64,000 nucleotides of DNA from JAXMDC01 sp046349035 (GCA_046349035.1 JAXMDC010000003.1:730806-794805), one strand, 5' to 3'. Shown: positions 18,358-29,196, counted from the first letter of the stretch. Made by a program: numbers and translations. Notes: generated by a model not told the origin, from the letters alone.

Positions 18358-19089
18358 ATGACCGACATTTTTCGCGAGGTCGACGAGGACCTCAGACGGG
18401 AGAGAGCGGCCGCTCTCTGGAAGAAATACGGCAATTACGTCATAGGCTTGGCGGTTGTCATCGTTGTCGCCACCTTCGCGATCGTGCAGTGGCGGAACTG
18501 GCAACAGCAGCGCGCCGCCGCAACCGGCGACCAGTTCATGAATGCACTGGAACTGCTGAACAACGGCAAGCGGGCCGAGGCCGAGGCGGCGTTCGGCTCA
18601 ATCGTCTCGGGCGGCACCGGCAGCTATCCGGTGCTTGCCGCGTTCGGCCTGGCGGGCGCCAAGGCCGCCAATACCGATATCCAGGGCGCCGTTGCCGCCT
18701 TCGACGCGATCGCCGCCAATACCGCGAATCCCCAGGCGATACGAGATATCGCCAAGCTGCGGGCCGCGCTCCTGCTTGCCGATTCCGCCAACCTCGCCGA
18801 CCTTGAACGACGGATCGGCGACCTCGCGGTGGACAAGGGCGTGTTCCGCCTGTCGGCGCGCGAAATTCTCGGTCTTGCCGCCTGGCGCATGCGGGAGATC
18901 GAGGCGGCGCGGAAGTATTTCGGCCAGATCATCGCCGATCGGGATGTTTCCGATCGACTGCAACAGCGGGCGAGCGCCATCCTTGCGCTTATCCGGGCGG
19001 AAGTCGGCGAGCCGCCTGCGACGGCGGGGAGCCTCAATCCGGGGGGCGCCGGCGCCCTGGCGGCGACGCCGGCCGCACGCGCAAACTAG
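18358..19089 (+). CDS. YfgM-like tetratricopeptide repeat membrane protein
   Basis: This 243-residue protein has a charged N-terminus (DIFREVDEDLRRERAAALWKKYG), one transmembrane segment (about residues 27-46) and a periplasmic domain of TPR-like helical repeats. It matches the YfgM/DUF2133 family. In enterobacteria YfgM associates with the SecYEG translocon and periplasmic chaperones, so a role in envelope protein traffic is plausible. The neighbour der is conserved, but the bamB gene that often separates the two is absent. Spacing to der is 24 bases, so they are probably cotranscribed. Confidence 0.88.
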   Translation: MTDIFREVDEDLRRERAAALWKKYGNYVIGLAVVIVVATFAIVQWRNWQQQRAAATGDQFMNALELLNNGKRAEAEAAFGSIVSGGTGSYPVLAAFGLAGAKAANTDIQGAVAAFDAIAANTANPQAIRDIAKLRAALLLADSANLADLERRIGDLAVDKGVFRLSAREILGLAAWRMREIEAARKYFGQIIADRDVSDRLQQRASAILALIRAEVGEPPATAGSLNPGGAGALAATPAARAN

Positions 19090-19113
19090 CCACGGCTCCG
19101 CCGGATCCGGCCC

Positions 19114-20490
19114 ATGCCCCCCGGCGCCTTTCGCATCGCCATCGTTGGCCGACCGAATGTCGGCAAGTCGACCCTGTTCAATCGCCTGGTCGGGAAGCGC
19201 CTTGCCCTGGTGGACGACACGCCTGGCGTGACGCGGGACCGCCGCGAAGGCGAGGCGGCGCTTGGCGACTTGCGCTTTGTTGCAGTGGACACGGCCGGCC
19301 TGGAGGAGAGCGATCCCGGCACGCTGCAGAGGCGAATGCGCGAACAGACCGAAACAGCGCTGCGTTCGGCCGATGTTGTGCTGTTCGTTGTCGATACAAG
19401 AGCGGGTTTGACCCCACTCGACAAGCATTTCGCAGGAGTGCTGCGCCAGGCCGGGCGGCCGGTTGTTCTGGTCGCCAATAAGGCCGAAGGGCGGGACGCC
19501 GAGATCGCCGTCCAGGAATTCCATGCGCTCGGCCTCTGCGATCCGGTGCCGTTGTCGGCCGAGCACGGCGAGGGGATGGCCGAGCTTTACGCGGCGCTGA
19601 TGCCGTTCTTCCCGGCGCCGGAGGAGGACGAGGAGGGCGAGAAGGACGCGGGAGGCGAACGGCCGGACCGGCCGCTCGATATAGCGATTGTGGGCCGGCC
19701 CAATGTCGGCAAATCCACGCTCCTCAACCGGATTATCGGCGAGGAGCGGATGCTGACCGGGCCGGAGGCGGGCACGACCCGTGACTCCATTGCCGTGGAG
19801 TGGACGCGGCAAGGCCGGCGGTTCCGCCTTCACGACACGGCGGGGCTACGCCGTAAGGCGCGGGTGGTCGAGAAGCTCGAAAAGCTATCCGTTGCCGATA
19901 CGCTGCGCGCGATCCGCTTTGCCGAGGTGGTGATCATTGTCATCGACGTCGAACAGCCGTTCGAGCGCCAAGACTTGGCCATCGCTCATCTGGTGACAGA
20001 GGAAGGACGCGCCGCGGTAATCGCTCTCGACAAGTGGGACTTGGTGTTCGATCGACAGCAGAAGCTCGCCGAACTTCGCGCCATGGCCGATCGCCTGTTG
20101 CCGCAGATCCGCGGCGTTCCGGTTCTGCCGGTTTCCGGCTTGACGGGCGAAGGGATAGACCGGCTTCTCCAGGCTGCGGACGAGGCGGCAGAGGTCTGGA
20201 GCCGGCGCGTGCCGACCGCCGCGCTCAATCGCTGGCTGACCGATGTCCTTGAACACCACCCGCCGCCGGCGGTGACTGGGCGGCGCATCCGCCTTCGCTA
20301 TATGACGCAGGCCAAGGCGCGGCCGCCGACCTTCGTGGCGTTCTGTTCAAGGCCGGAAGCGCTTCCCGATGCCTACCGCCGCTACCTGCTGAACGGGCTC
20401 CGCGACACGTTCGACCTCCCCGGCGTGCCGATCCGCCTTCTGCTGCGCAAGGGCGAGAATCCCTACGAGGGGCGGAAGGCGAAGGAGTAG
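19114..20490 (+). CDS. der: Ribosome biogenesis GTPase Der (EngA)
   Basis: This 458-residue protein has two tandem GTPase domains, the hallmark of Der, which acts in 50S subunit assembly. The first has GRPNVGKSTLFN near residues 10-21, DTAGLEE, and NKAEGRD in place of NKxD. The second has GRPNVGKSTLLN near 194, DTAGLRRKARV, and ALDKWDLV as the NKxD equivalent. The C-terminal KH-like domain ends GENPYEGRKAKE. The linker between the two domains is acidic (EEDEEGEKD). The gene ends three bases from the convergent SDR gene. Confidence 0.97.
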   Translation: MPPGAFRIAIVGRPNVGKSTLFNRLVGKRLALVDDTPGVTRDRREGEAALGDLRFVAVDTAGLEESDPGTLQRRMREQTETALRSADVVLFVVDTRAGLTPLDKHFAGVLRQAGRPVVLVANKAEGRDAEIAVQEFHALGLCDPVPLSAEHGEGMAELYAALMPFFPAPEEDEEGEKDAGGERPDRPLDIAIVGRPNVGKSTLLNRIIGEERMLTGPEAGTTRDSIAVEWTRQGRRFRLHDTAGLRRKARVVEKLEKLSVADTLRAIRFAEVVIIVIDVEQPFERQDLAIAHLVTEEGRAAVIALDKWDLVFDRQQKLAELRAMADRLLPQIRGVPVLPVSGLTGEGIDRLLQAADEAAEVWSRRVPTAALNRWLTDVLEHHPPPAVTGRRIRLRYMTQAKARPPTFVAFCSRPEALPDAYRRYLLNGLRDTFDLPGVPIRLLLRKGENPYEGRKAKE

Positions 20491-20493
20491 GCG

Positions 20494-21219
20494 CTAAGCG
20501 TCCGGGGAAGGGCGGCTGCCGAGACTGACCAGAATGCCGGTATCGACGAACTCCGGCGACAGAAGACGCAGAACCTCCGGCACCACGGACTGCGGCGTGG
20601 GCAGGTCGTGCGGGCCGGCTCCGGGCATCGCGCCGGCGCGCAATCGCGTGCGCATCGGTCCCGGGTCGAAGAGATTGGCCCTGGCGCGGGTCGGCCGCAA
20701 TTCTTCGGCGTAGGTGAGCGCCAACGTCTCAAGCGCCGCCTTGGAGGCGGCATACGCACCCCAGAACGGCTGCGCCTGCCGAGGCTGGCGGCAGGTGATG
20801 AAGACGGCGCGGCCTGCCTCGGCGGCGCGGAGCAGCGGATCGCAGGCGCGGATCAGGTGCCAATTGGCGCTGAGATTGGTGCCAATGACCTGGTGCCAGA
20901 GTTCAGGGTCGAGATGGGCGACAGGAGTAATTGCGCCGAGGATCGCCGCGTTGCCGACCAGGATATCAAGGCGCTGCCAGCGCTCCGCAATGGCGGCACC
21001 GAGGCGGTCGATCGCCGCCCAGTCGCGAAGATCCAGCGGCACAAGCGTTGCCGACCCGCCGGCGCCCTGGATCTCGTCGTCGAGCGTTTCCAAATCGGCC
21101 ACCGAGCGCGCGACCGCGACGACGTGGGCGCCAGCCGTGGCAAGCGCCGCGGCTACAGCGCGACCGAGCCCGCGCGAAGCGCCGGTGACGAGGGCGACGC
21201 GACCGGAGAAGTCCGACAA
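20494..21219 (-). CDS. SDR family oxidoreductase with disrupted catalytic-serine region
   Basis: This short-chain dehydrogenase of about 241 residues has the NAD(P) motif TGASRGLG, the NAG-equivalent VGNAAILG and the catalytic YAASK. At the position 13 residues before Tyr, where Ser is expected, the sequence has Cys in ITCRQPRQAQPFWGAY. Shifting the frame by one base there gives T-S-A-S-L-G-R-R-S-R, so a short compensated frameshift or base-call error is likely. I chose TTG 21219 because it puts the start a normal distance before the nucleotide motif; a GTG at 21264 would overlap purF by 44 bases. Its substrate is unknown. It follows purF on the same strand. Confidence 0.8.
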   Translation of the reverse strand: MSDFSGRVALVTGASRGLGRAVAAALATAGAHVVAVARSVADLETLDDEIQGAGGSATLVPLDLRDWAAIDRLGAAIAERWQRLDILVGNAAILGAITPVAHLDPELWHQVIGTNLSANWHLIRACDPLLRAAEAGRAVFITCRQPRQAQPFWGAYAASKAALETLALTYAEELRPTRARANLFDPGPMRTRLRAGAMPGAGPHDLPTPQSVVPEVLRLLSPEFVDTGILVSLGSRPSPDA

Positions 21220-21220
21220 A

Positions 21221-22705
21221 TCAGCCGGTCGGGGCGAGCGCCGGCCGCCGCGCGGGGACCACACCGCGGTCGGTTAGCGGTGTTGGGTAGTCGCCGGAGA
21301 AGCAGGCGTCGCAATATTGCGGGCTGGCGTTGTTGCGCGAGGCTTCGCCGACGGCGCGATAGAGACCGTCGATCGACAGGAAGGCGAGACTGTCCACTTT
21401 GATGAATTCGGCGATCTCGGCGACCGACTTCCGTGCCGCGATCAGCTTCGACCGTTCCGGTGTGTCGACGCCGTAGAAGCAGGAGTCGATGGTTGGCGGG
21501 CTGGCGATGCGCATATGCACTTCCGCGGCGCCAGCGTCGCGCACCATCTGCACGATCTTCGACGAGGTGGTACCCCGGACGATAGAATCGTCCACGAGCA
21601 CCACGCGCTTGCCTTCGAGGATCTGCCGATTGGCGTTGTGTTTGAGCTTTACGCCCATGTGGCGGATGGCATCGGATGGCTCGATAAAAGTACGGCCGAC
21701 ATAGTGATTGCGGATGATGCCGAGATCGAACGGGAGGTGCGAAGCCTCGGCAAAGCCGATAGCCGCCGGAGTTCCGGAATCGGGCACCGGCACGACCACA
21801 TCGGCGGCCGCCGGGGCCTCCCTGGCAAGTTCGACCCCGATGCGCTTTCTGACGCCGTAGACGGCGCGCCCGTTCACGCTGGAATCGGGGCGGGCGAAGT
21901 AGACGTACTCAAAGATGCAGAAGCGCGACTTGCTGCGTGCGAACGGCCGCAGAGACTGCAGGCCATCTTCGCTGACGATCACCATTTCTCCGGGCTCTAC
22001 GTCCCGCACGAAGCGTGCACCGATTATGTCGAGGGCGCAGGTCTCCGAGGCGAGGACGAAGGCGCCGCCGAGGTCGCCCAGGACAAGCGGCCGCACGCCG
22101 AGTGGATCGCGGCAGCCGATCATCTTCTTGGCCGAGAGGCAAACCAGCGAATAGGCGCCCTCGACCTTGCTCAGGGCGTCGATCATGCGGTCGACGAGCC
22201 GCTCCGCGGAACTGGTGGCAATGAGGTGCAGGAGCACCTCTGTGTCCGACGTCGACTGAAAGATCGAGCCGCGCATCTGCAGCTTGCGCTGCAGGGTTTG
22301 GGCGTTGGTCAGATTGCCGTTGTGGGCGACGGCAAAGCCGCCGCCGTGGAACTCGGCGAATAATGGCTGAATGTTCCGGGAGGCCGGACCACCGGCGGTG
22401 GAATAGCGCACATGGCCGATCGCGCGATCGCCGGGGAGGCGATCGATGGTGGCGCGAGAGGAGAAATTGTCGCCGACAAGGCCGATGTGACGTTCGGCGG
22501 CGAAGTCAGCTCCGTTGAGAGCGACAATGCCCGCCGCCTCCTGGCCGCGATGCTGCAAGGCGTGCAGGCCAAGGGCGGTGAGAGCGGCCGCGTCGTGATG
22601 GCCGAAGACGCCGAATATCCCGCATTCCTCACGGAACTTGTCGTCGCCGCCGAGGAACGGATCGGTCGAGAATTCGTCGCGCTTGCGAGGTAGCAGTTGC
22701 GTCAT
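21221..22705 (-). CDS. purF: Amidophosphoribosyltransferase
   Basis: This 494-residue enzyme forms phosphoribosylamine from PRPP and glutamine, the first step of purine synthesis. It belongs to the type that is made with a propeptide: the catalytic Cys of ECGIFGVFGHHD is residue 28 and would become N-terminal after removal of about 27 residues. The Ntn-glutaminase region contains ALQHRGQEAAGI and HNGNLTN. The phosphoribosyltransferase site is VVLVDDSIVRGTTS. Cysteines near the C-terminus (QYCDACFSGDYP) suggest the Fe-S-binding form. It overlaps the cvpA stop in TGATG, so translation is coupled. Confidence 0.97.
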   Translation of the reverse strand: MTQLLPRKRDEFSTDPFLGGDDKFREECGIFGVFGHHDAAALTALGLHALQHRGQEAAGIVALNGADFAAERHIGLVGDNFSSRATIDRLPGDRAIGHVRYSTAGGPASRNIQPLFAEFHGGGFAVAHNGNLTNAQTLQRKLQMRGSIFQSTSDTEVLLHLIATSSAERLVDRMIDALSKVEGAYSLVCLSAKKMIGCRDPLGVRPLVLGDLGGAFVLASETCALDIIGARFVRDVEPGEMVIVSEDGLQSLRPFARSKSRFCIFEYVYFARPDSSVNGRAVYGVRKRIGVELAREAPAAADVVVPVPDSGTPAAIGFAEASHLPFDLGIIRNHYVGRTFIEPSDAIRHMGVKLKHNANRQILEGKRVVLVDDSIVRGTTSSKIVQMVRDAGAAEVHMRIASPPTIDSCFYGVDTPERSKLIAARKSVAEIAEFIKVDSLAFLSIDGLYRAVGEASRNNASPQYCDACFSGDYPTPLTDRGVVPARRPALAPTG

Positions 22706-23331
22706 CAGTTGCCCGCGCCGTTCTGGATGACTTGATTGAGCCGCTGGCGATCGGAATTGCCGTAGCCCGGCTGGGTGCGGGCGTCATCGGGAAGGAGCGC
22801 TCGGTCCTTTCCCGTCAGCCCGTTCATACGTTTGTCGAACTCCGACACCAAATCAGCGGGGAGCGCCGCCATGAGTCGCTCACCGATTGCCAGCAGTTTG
22901 TCCCTTGAATAGGACGAGGCAATCCACTCGGGTGCGGGGCGCACGAGGAAGTCGAAGAACGTCATTGCAATAACCATCAGGAGAACGCCCCGGGCAGCGC
23001 CGAAGGCGAAGCCCAGCAGGCGGTCGAGCGTGCCGATGCGACTGTCGATGACGAAGTCGGCGATCTTCATGGTGATGAAGCTGGCGACCAGCAGGGCAAC
23101 GAAGAATATCCCCGCGGCGGCGAGAATCTTGGCGACGTTCACGCTTGTTATATAGGGCGTGATCAGAGGCACGGCCTGCTGATAGAACGCATAAGCGCAG
23201 CCGGCGGCGGCAACCCACGCGGCGACGGACAGAACCTCGCGCACGAAGCCCCGCACCATGGCCAGGACGGCCGAGATCAGGATGACCAGAACGACAATGC
23301 CGTCGACTATAGGGATCGGCATGGCATGCAC
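22705..23331 (-). CDS. cvpA: CvpA family inner-membrane protein
   Basis: This 208-residue protein has about four membrane segments: IVDGIVVLVILISAVLAMVRG at the N-terminus, VLSVAAWVAAAGCAYAFY, IFFVALLVASFITM, and LLGFAFGAARGVLLMVIAMTFF. The N-terminal pattern and the R-G-F-V-R-E-V-L-S signature are those of CvpA, an envelope protein needed for colicin V production in E. coli and linked there to purF. Here too it lies directly before purF. The start ATG at 23331 has AAGGGG upstream. The C-terminal 60 residues are hydrophilic and form a short tail. Confidence 0.9.
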   Translation of the reverse strand: MHAMPIPIVDGIVVLVILISAVLAMVRGFVREVLSVAAWVAAAGCAYAFYQQAVPLITPYITSVNVAKILAAAGIFFVALLVASFITMKIADFVIDSRIGTLDRLLGFAFGAARGVLLMVIAMTFFDFLVRPAPEWIASSYSRDKLLAIGERLMAALPADLVSEFDKRMNGLTGKDRALLPDDARTQPGYGNSDRQRLNQVIQNGAGN

Positions 23332-23492
23332 CCCTTTTCGCGGCCGAGCCGCAGCGCGCCCTCCAACCCTTGCGAGCTATAGAAGATTGCCGACCGAGAG
23401 GAAACCCGCGGCCGCGAAAGACGTTAAGAGCCGGTCTTCCGACTAGCACGAATTGCGAGGACCTTGAGCGCGGGGCCCGGGGTTTTCCCGCC

Positions 23493-24866
<1,374 letters not shown>

Positions 24867-24926
24867 GGCCGCTCCCGGAGAATCACGAGATGCACCCTAG
24901 CATGGAACATAACGAGAACAAAGGCC

Positions 24927-26066
24927 TTATTCGGTGCCGGCGTAGAGGCGATCGAACCGACGACCGAATCCAGTGAGGATCTCATAGCCAATGGTGCCGG
25001 CGGCCGCGGCCATCTCGTCCACGGGGATATTTGGCCCGAATAATTCCACCAAGTCGCCGGGTTTGGCTTGGGGAAGGTCGGTGACGTCGACGGCCATCAG
25101 GTCCATCGACACGCGACCAATCAGGTTCGCAAAGCTGCCGTGAAGGAACAGCCGAGCGCCGGGCCTGTCATCCGTCCCGCCGGCGAGGCGGTGGAAGCCA
25201 TCGGCGTAGCCGGCCGCCAGAATGCCAACGCGCGAGCGGCGCTTGGCGGTCTCGGCCGCGCCGTAGCCGAGGGGCTCGCCGGCGGGCACTTCGCGGACGG
25301 CGAGGAGCCGCGCCTCGGCGGTGACGACCGGGCGAAGGGGCGATGACCCGTTCGACCAACGACCCCCGAAGAGGGCGACGCCCGGCCGAACGAGATCGCC
25401 GTGGTACTCGGCAGAGAGAAATGCTCCCGCCGAATTGGCGAAGCTTGTCGGGATGCCGGGGAAAGCGGCAACGGCCTCGCGAAAGCGCGCAAGCTGGACG
25501 GCATTGCGGGGATGGCTCGGGGTGTCGGCGCAAGCGAGGTGGCTCATCAGCAAGGTCAGGCCGAGATTGGCGACGAGATCGCGACGGGCGGCGAGAGCCT
25601 TGGCCTCCTCAAGCGAAATGCCGAGGCGATTCATCCCCGTGTCGATATGGAGCGCCGCGCCCGATGCATGAGGGCGTCTTGCCGTCAGCCAATCTCGCAC
25701 CTCAAGGAGGGAGTTCAGGACCGGCCTGAGATCGGCAGCGATCAGGAGCGGCGCCGTGCCGCCAATGAGGCCGTTGAGGACGTAGATCGCCGCATCCGGG
25801 GCTACTCGGCGAGCGCGCAGGCCCTCGTCTGCCAAAGCCACGAAGAATGTTTTGCAGCCGGCGGCCGAGAGGGCCCTTACGGCGGGTTCGATACCGATGC
25901 CGTAAGCGTCCGCCTTGACCACCGCGCCGAGCGTCGCAGGAGCTACCTGTCGACCGACAGTACGCCAGTTGTCGGTCAAAGCCTGGAGGTCGATGGTCAG
26001 CCGGCCGCCGGCTGCGGAAGTGGCGGCAGCGCCGGATTCGGGAGGAGACATCAACAATGCGCCCAT
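24927..26066 (-). CDS. alr: Alanine racemase
   Basis: This 379-residue PLP enzyme converts L-alanine to D-alanine for peptidoglycan. The PLP lysine is in VVKADAYGIG (residue 51). Other family motifs are HIDTGMNRLGI, MSHLACAD and the second catalytic tyrosine region GEPLGYGAAE. The ATG at 26066 has an AGG close upstream; ATG 26051 is a possible alternative five codons in. It follows dnaB by about 50 bases, an order seen in many bacteria, and both are on the same strand in the rpsF-to-purF block. Confidence 0.95.
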   Translation of the reverse strand: MGALLMSPPESGAAATSAAGGRLTIDLQALTDNWRTVGRQVAPATLGAVVKADAYGIGIEPAVRALSAAGCKTFFVALADEGLRARRVAPDAAIYVLNGLIGGTAPLLIAADLRPVLNSLLEVRDWLTARRPHASGAALHIDTGMNRLGISLEEAKALAARRDLVANLGLTLLMSHLACADTPSHPRNAVQLARFREAVAAFPGIPTSFANSAGAFLSAEYHGDLVRPGVALFGGRWSNGSSPLRPVVTAEARLLAVREVPAGEPLGYGAAETAKRRSRVGILAAGYADGFHRLAGGTDDRPGARLFLHGSFANLIGRVSMDLMAVDVTDLPQAKPGDLVELFGPNIPVDEMAAAAGTIGYEILTGFGRRFDRLYAGTE

Positions 26067-26116
26067 TACCTGGACCGCCCGCGGTGCCCCCGGCCGCGAG
26101 GAAGTCCCCGTTGCCG

Positions 26117-27604
26117 CTAGCGGTAGCGGTCCGGCATCTTGTCGTCACGTGCCAAATTGGAGAAGCGGGTCACATCGGACTCAAATTGCAGTTCGACGGT
26201 CCCGGTCGGTCCGTGGCGCTGCTTGCCGATGATCACTTCCGCGCGGCCGGAGACGCCTTCCATTTCCGCCGCCCATTTGTAGAACTCTTCCGTGCCTTCC
26301 TTCGGCTTCTTGTTCTTCAGGTAGTACTCCTCGCGATAGACGAACATGACGACGTCGGCGTCCTGCTCGATCGAGCCCGATTCGCGAAGATCGGAGAGCT
26401 GGGGCCGCTTGTCGTCACGGTTCTCGACCTGACGGGAGAGTTGCGACAAAGCCAGGATCGGCACGTTCAGCTCCTTGGCGAGAGCCTTCATGCCATTGGT
26501 AATTTCGGTGACCTCTTGGACACGGTTATCGCTACCGCGGCGCGACGAGCCTTGCAGTAACTGAATGTAGTCCACCACCAGGAGATCCAGCCCACGCTGG
26601 CGCTTCAGACGGCGCGCGCGAGCGGCAAGCTGCGCGATCGACAGGCCGCCGGTCTGGTCGATGTAGAGCGGCAGCCGCTGAATCTCCTGGGCCACGCTCA
26701 CCAACCGCCCGAACTGATCTTCGTGAATGGCACCGCGGCGAATGTCGGAAGAGGAAATTCCGGCCTGCTCGGCAACAATGCGCGTCGCCAACTGCTCGGC
26801 CGACATTTCCAGGGAGAAGAAGCCGACGATTCCGCCCTCGACAGTGCGGCGGTGACCGCCGGCGTCGAGCTCGCTCCGCCAAGCGCGGGCCACGTTGAAG
26901 GCGATGTTGGTGGCAAGCGACGTCTTGCCCATACCGGGGCGGCCGGCAAGGATAATGAGGTCGGAGGACTGGAGCCCGCCCATCAGCTTGTCAAGGTCGG
27001 TCAGGCCAGTGCCGATGCCGGAGAGGTGTCCCTCGCGCTTGTAGGCGGCGCTGGCCATGTCGATCGCCGACCGCAGGGCATCGCCAAAACCATGAAAGCC
27101 GGTATCGAAGCGTCCGGTCTCCGCAAGTTCGAATAGGCGCCGCTCGGCGTCCTCGATCTGGGCCCGCGGTGGTTCGTCGACCGGTGCATCGAAGGCGATG
27201 TTGACCATATCCTCGCCGATGAGGATGAGCGCGCGACGCAGTGCCAGGTCGTGAATGGCATGGCCGTAGTCCTCAGCGTTGATGATGGTGGTCGCTTCGG
27301 CGGCGAGGTGGGCCAGGTATTGCGGCACCGTCAGGTCACCGACCTTGATATCGCCGGGAAGGAAGGTCTTGACGGTGATCGGCGTCGCCGATTTTCCGGC
27401 CCGGATGATTTCGCCGGCCACCTCGTAGATGCGGCGGTGGAGCGACTCGTAGAAGTGGGCGCCCTCCAAGAAATCGGACACGCGGTAGAACGCTTCGTTG
27501 TTGACGAGGATGGCGCCAAGCAGCGCTTGCTCAGCCTCGATGTTGGAGGGAGCAGAACGGTAGGCTTGTGGCTCTTCGGCGAGTTTGAGGGCGGGCAGGT
27601 TCAT
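26117..27604 (-). CDS. dnaB: Replicative DNA helicase DnaB
   Basis: This 495-residue hexameric helicase unwinds DNA at the replication fork. The N-terminal helical domain begins SNIEAEQALLGAILVNNEAFYRV. The RecA-like domain has Walker A GRPGMGKTSLATNIA, a Walker B region LLVVDYIQLLQG and the R-finger-like segment SQLSRQVENRDDKRPQLSDLRESGSIEQDAD split over two motifs. No intein is present. The ATG at 27604 is the best start; a TTG 12 codons upstream exists. It lies in the usual rplI-dnaB-alr neighbourhood, but here cfa is inserted between rplI and dnaB. Confidence 0.98.
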   Translation of the reverse strand: MNLPALKLAEEPQAYRSAPSNIEAEQALLGAILVNNEAFYRVSDFLEGAHFYESLHRRIYEVAGEIIRAGKSATPITVKTFLPGDIKVGDLTVPQYLAHLAAEATTIINAEDYGHAIHDLALRRALILIGEDMVNIAFDAPVDEPPRAQIEDAERRLFELAETGRFDTGFHGFGDALRSAIDMASAAYKREGHLSGIGTGLTDLDKLMGGLQSSDLIILAGRPGMGKTSLATNIAFNVARAWRSELDAGGHRRTVEGGIVGFFSLEMSAEQLATRIVAEQAGISSSDIRRGAIHEDQFGRLVSVAQEIQRLPLYIDQTGGLSIAQLAARARRLKRQRGLDLLVVDYIQLLQGSSRRGSDNRVQEVTEITNGMKALAKELNVPILALSQLSRQVENRDDKRPQLSDLRESGSIEQDADVVMFVYREEYYLKNKKPKEGTEEFYKWAAEMEGVSGRAEVIIGKQRHGPTGTVELQFESDVTRFSNLARDDKMPDRYR

Positions 27605-27800
27605 TGCGTTTGGATTTTTCGTCGGCGGTCTGTGCAGCAAGCGATAGCCACTTGCGCTTGCCGGAGAAAGCGGCGGTCGCCGACTCGCCCGCTCTCAACA
27701 TCAAAGAACCGGGTCTCGCTTTTGTCGGAACGCTTTGAGACTTTTCACTTCTCGGTGGCCGCCGGGCAACACCGCTACGCCAAGGGCGGGAACCCCGAGA

Positions 27801-29087
27801 TTACTCGGCGGCGATTGGGGCGTTTTTGCGCGGGCGGCGGCGAGCCACCGAGCCCACGGCGATGCGCGCCGGCGACCTTGCCGGCAAGGGCAACAGGTAA
27901 TCGCGCGTCAGCGGGACCGCGTCGATCCGTTTGGCGATCTGAATCTGAAAGTTGCAAAGCTCCTGGCACCGGAAACTCATTTCGGCCGCCTGTAAATAGA
28001 ATTCCCACATCCGGCAGAAGCGCTCGTCGAACATTGCCGCGACTTCCTTCCGCCGCGCTTGGAACCGTCCGTCCCAAGCGCGCAGCGTTTTGGCATAGTG
28101 GAGGCGGAGAACCTCTATGTCGGTGAGCCACAAACCGTTGCGTTCGGTTGCAGGCGCGATCTCCGACAGGGTCGGCAGATACCCGCCAGGGAAAATGTAA
28201 CGTGTGGTCCACCCGTTGACCGGGCCTGGATCCTGCATCTTGCCGATGGTGTGAAGCAAGGCGACACCGTCGGAGCGCAGTAGTCGCTTCAGGTGGGCAA
28301 AGAACTCGCGATAGCGCGGCAAGCCGACATGTTCGAACATGCCAACCGAGACAATGCGGTCGTACTCGCCGCCGAGCAGACGGTAGTCCAAAAGCTTAAA
28401 CGTCACGCGATCGGATAGGCCGGCCGCTTCGGCTCGGGCGAGGGATGTCTCGTATTGGTCCTTGGACAGGGTTACGCCGGTGACGCGCACGCGGTGTTCG
28501 GCGGCCAAGTAAAGGGCGAGGCCGCCCCAGCCGGAGCCGATGTCGAGAACCTCCATTCCGGGCGACAAGAGGAGCTTGCGAGCGATCAGCCGTTTCTTCT
28601 CCAGCTGCGCCTCCTCAAGCGTCGATACGCCTTCGCTCCAGAGGGCGCAGGAATATTGGAGGTCGTTGTCTAGGAAGGTCTCATAGAGCGCGTGACCTAT
28701 GTCGTAGTGGTGGCGGACATTGCGCTCGGCTTTGCCAAGACGAGTGAGGAACGGGTTAGTGCGAAGCACCGTCTCGATCCGCCGCCAAAACGGATAGAGC
28801 CGGCTGTGGGCGATGAGATCGGTCTGAGAAATCATGACGATCTCGAGGAGCTCCCGGAGAGTCCCTTCCTCGATTGCGAAACGCCGGTCCATGTAGCCTT
28901 CGCCAAAAGCGACGCCCGGCCAGTAGAGCAGTCGCCAGCGAAAGGTCGGATCGAGCAAACGTATAGTCACCGATGGGGTGTCGCCACGCCTGCCAAAGAC
29001 GGTGCTCGAACCGTCCGTATCGACAAGCGTCAGTTGGCCATGACAAACGAACCGCGAGAGAATTCGGTCAAGTGGAAAGAGCGACAT
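27801..29087 (-). CDS. cfa: Cyclopropane-fatty-acyl-phospholipid synthase family methyltransferase
   Basis: This 428-residue SAM-dependent enzyme would add a methylene bridge to unsaturated acyl chains of membrane phospholipids. The SAM-binding motif is VLDIGSGWGGLALYLA, preceded by the family features HHYDIGHALYETFLDNDLQYSCALW. Later features are SVGMFEHVGLPRY and FPGGYLPTLSE. The length (CFA synthases are about 380-430) and the N-terminal domain fit CFA synthase, although close relatives include mycolic-acid-type methyltransferases. It sits between rplI and dnaB on the same strand, separated from rplI by a terminator, so it probably has its own promoter. Confidence 0.9.
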   Translation of the reverse strand: MSLFPLDRILSRFVCHGQLTLVDTDGSSTVFGRRGDTPSVTIRLLDPTFRWRLLYWPGVAFGEGYMDRRFAIEEGTLRELLEIVMISQTDLIAHSRLYPFWRRIETVLRTNPFLTRLGKAERNVRHHYDIGHALYETFLDNDLQYSCALWSEGVSTLEEAQLEKKRLIARKLLLSPGMEVLDIGSGWGGLALYLAAEHRVRVTGVTLSKDQYETSLARAEAAGLSDRVTFKLLDYRLLGGEYDRIVSVGMFEHVGLPRYREFFAHLKRLLRSDGVALLHTIGKMQDPGPVNGWTTRYIFPGGYLPTLSEIAPATERNGLWLTDIEVLRLHYAKTLRAWDGRFQARRKEVAAMFDERFCRMWEFYLQAAEMSFRCQELCNFQIQIAKRIDAVPLTRDYLLPLPARSPARIAVGSVARRRPRKNAPIAAE

Positions 29088-29175
29088 GCGCGCCGTCCCC
29101 TTTTTGTTTCCGCCCTTACGATCCTTGCGGCGCCGCCAACCGCGCCCTGTTTCCTTCCATCCCCAAGTTTCTTCA

Positions 29176-29196
29176 CGGACAGTCTGTTCCTGTCCG
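29176..29196. repeat. 7-bp inverted repeat upstream of cfa
   Basis: CGGACAG at 29176-29182 faces CTGTCCG at 29190-29196 across seven bases. It lies about 90 bases upstream of the cfa start, just beyond the terminator of the ribosomal-protein operon. It could be a regulator operator for cfa or a second hairpin behind the terminator. No second copy was noticed nearby. Confidence 0.4.

Noticed and set aside
21317..22363. A 348-codon plus-strand frame inside purF
   Set aside because: purF motifs on the minus strand are complete; the plus frame is a shadow.
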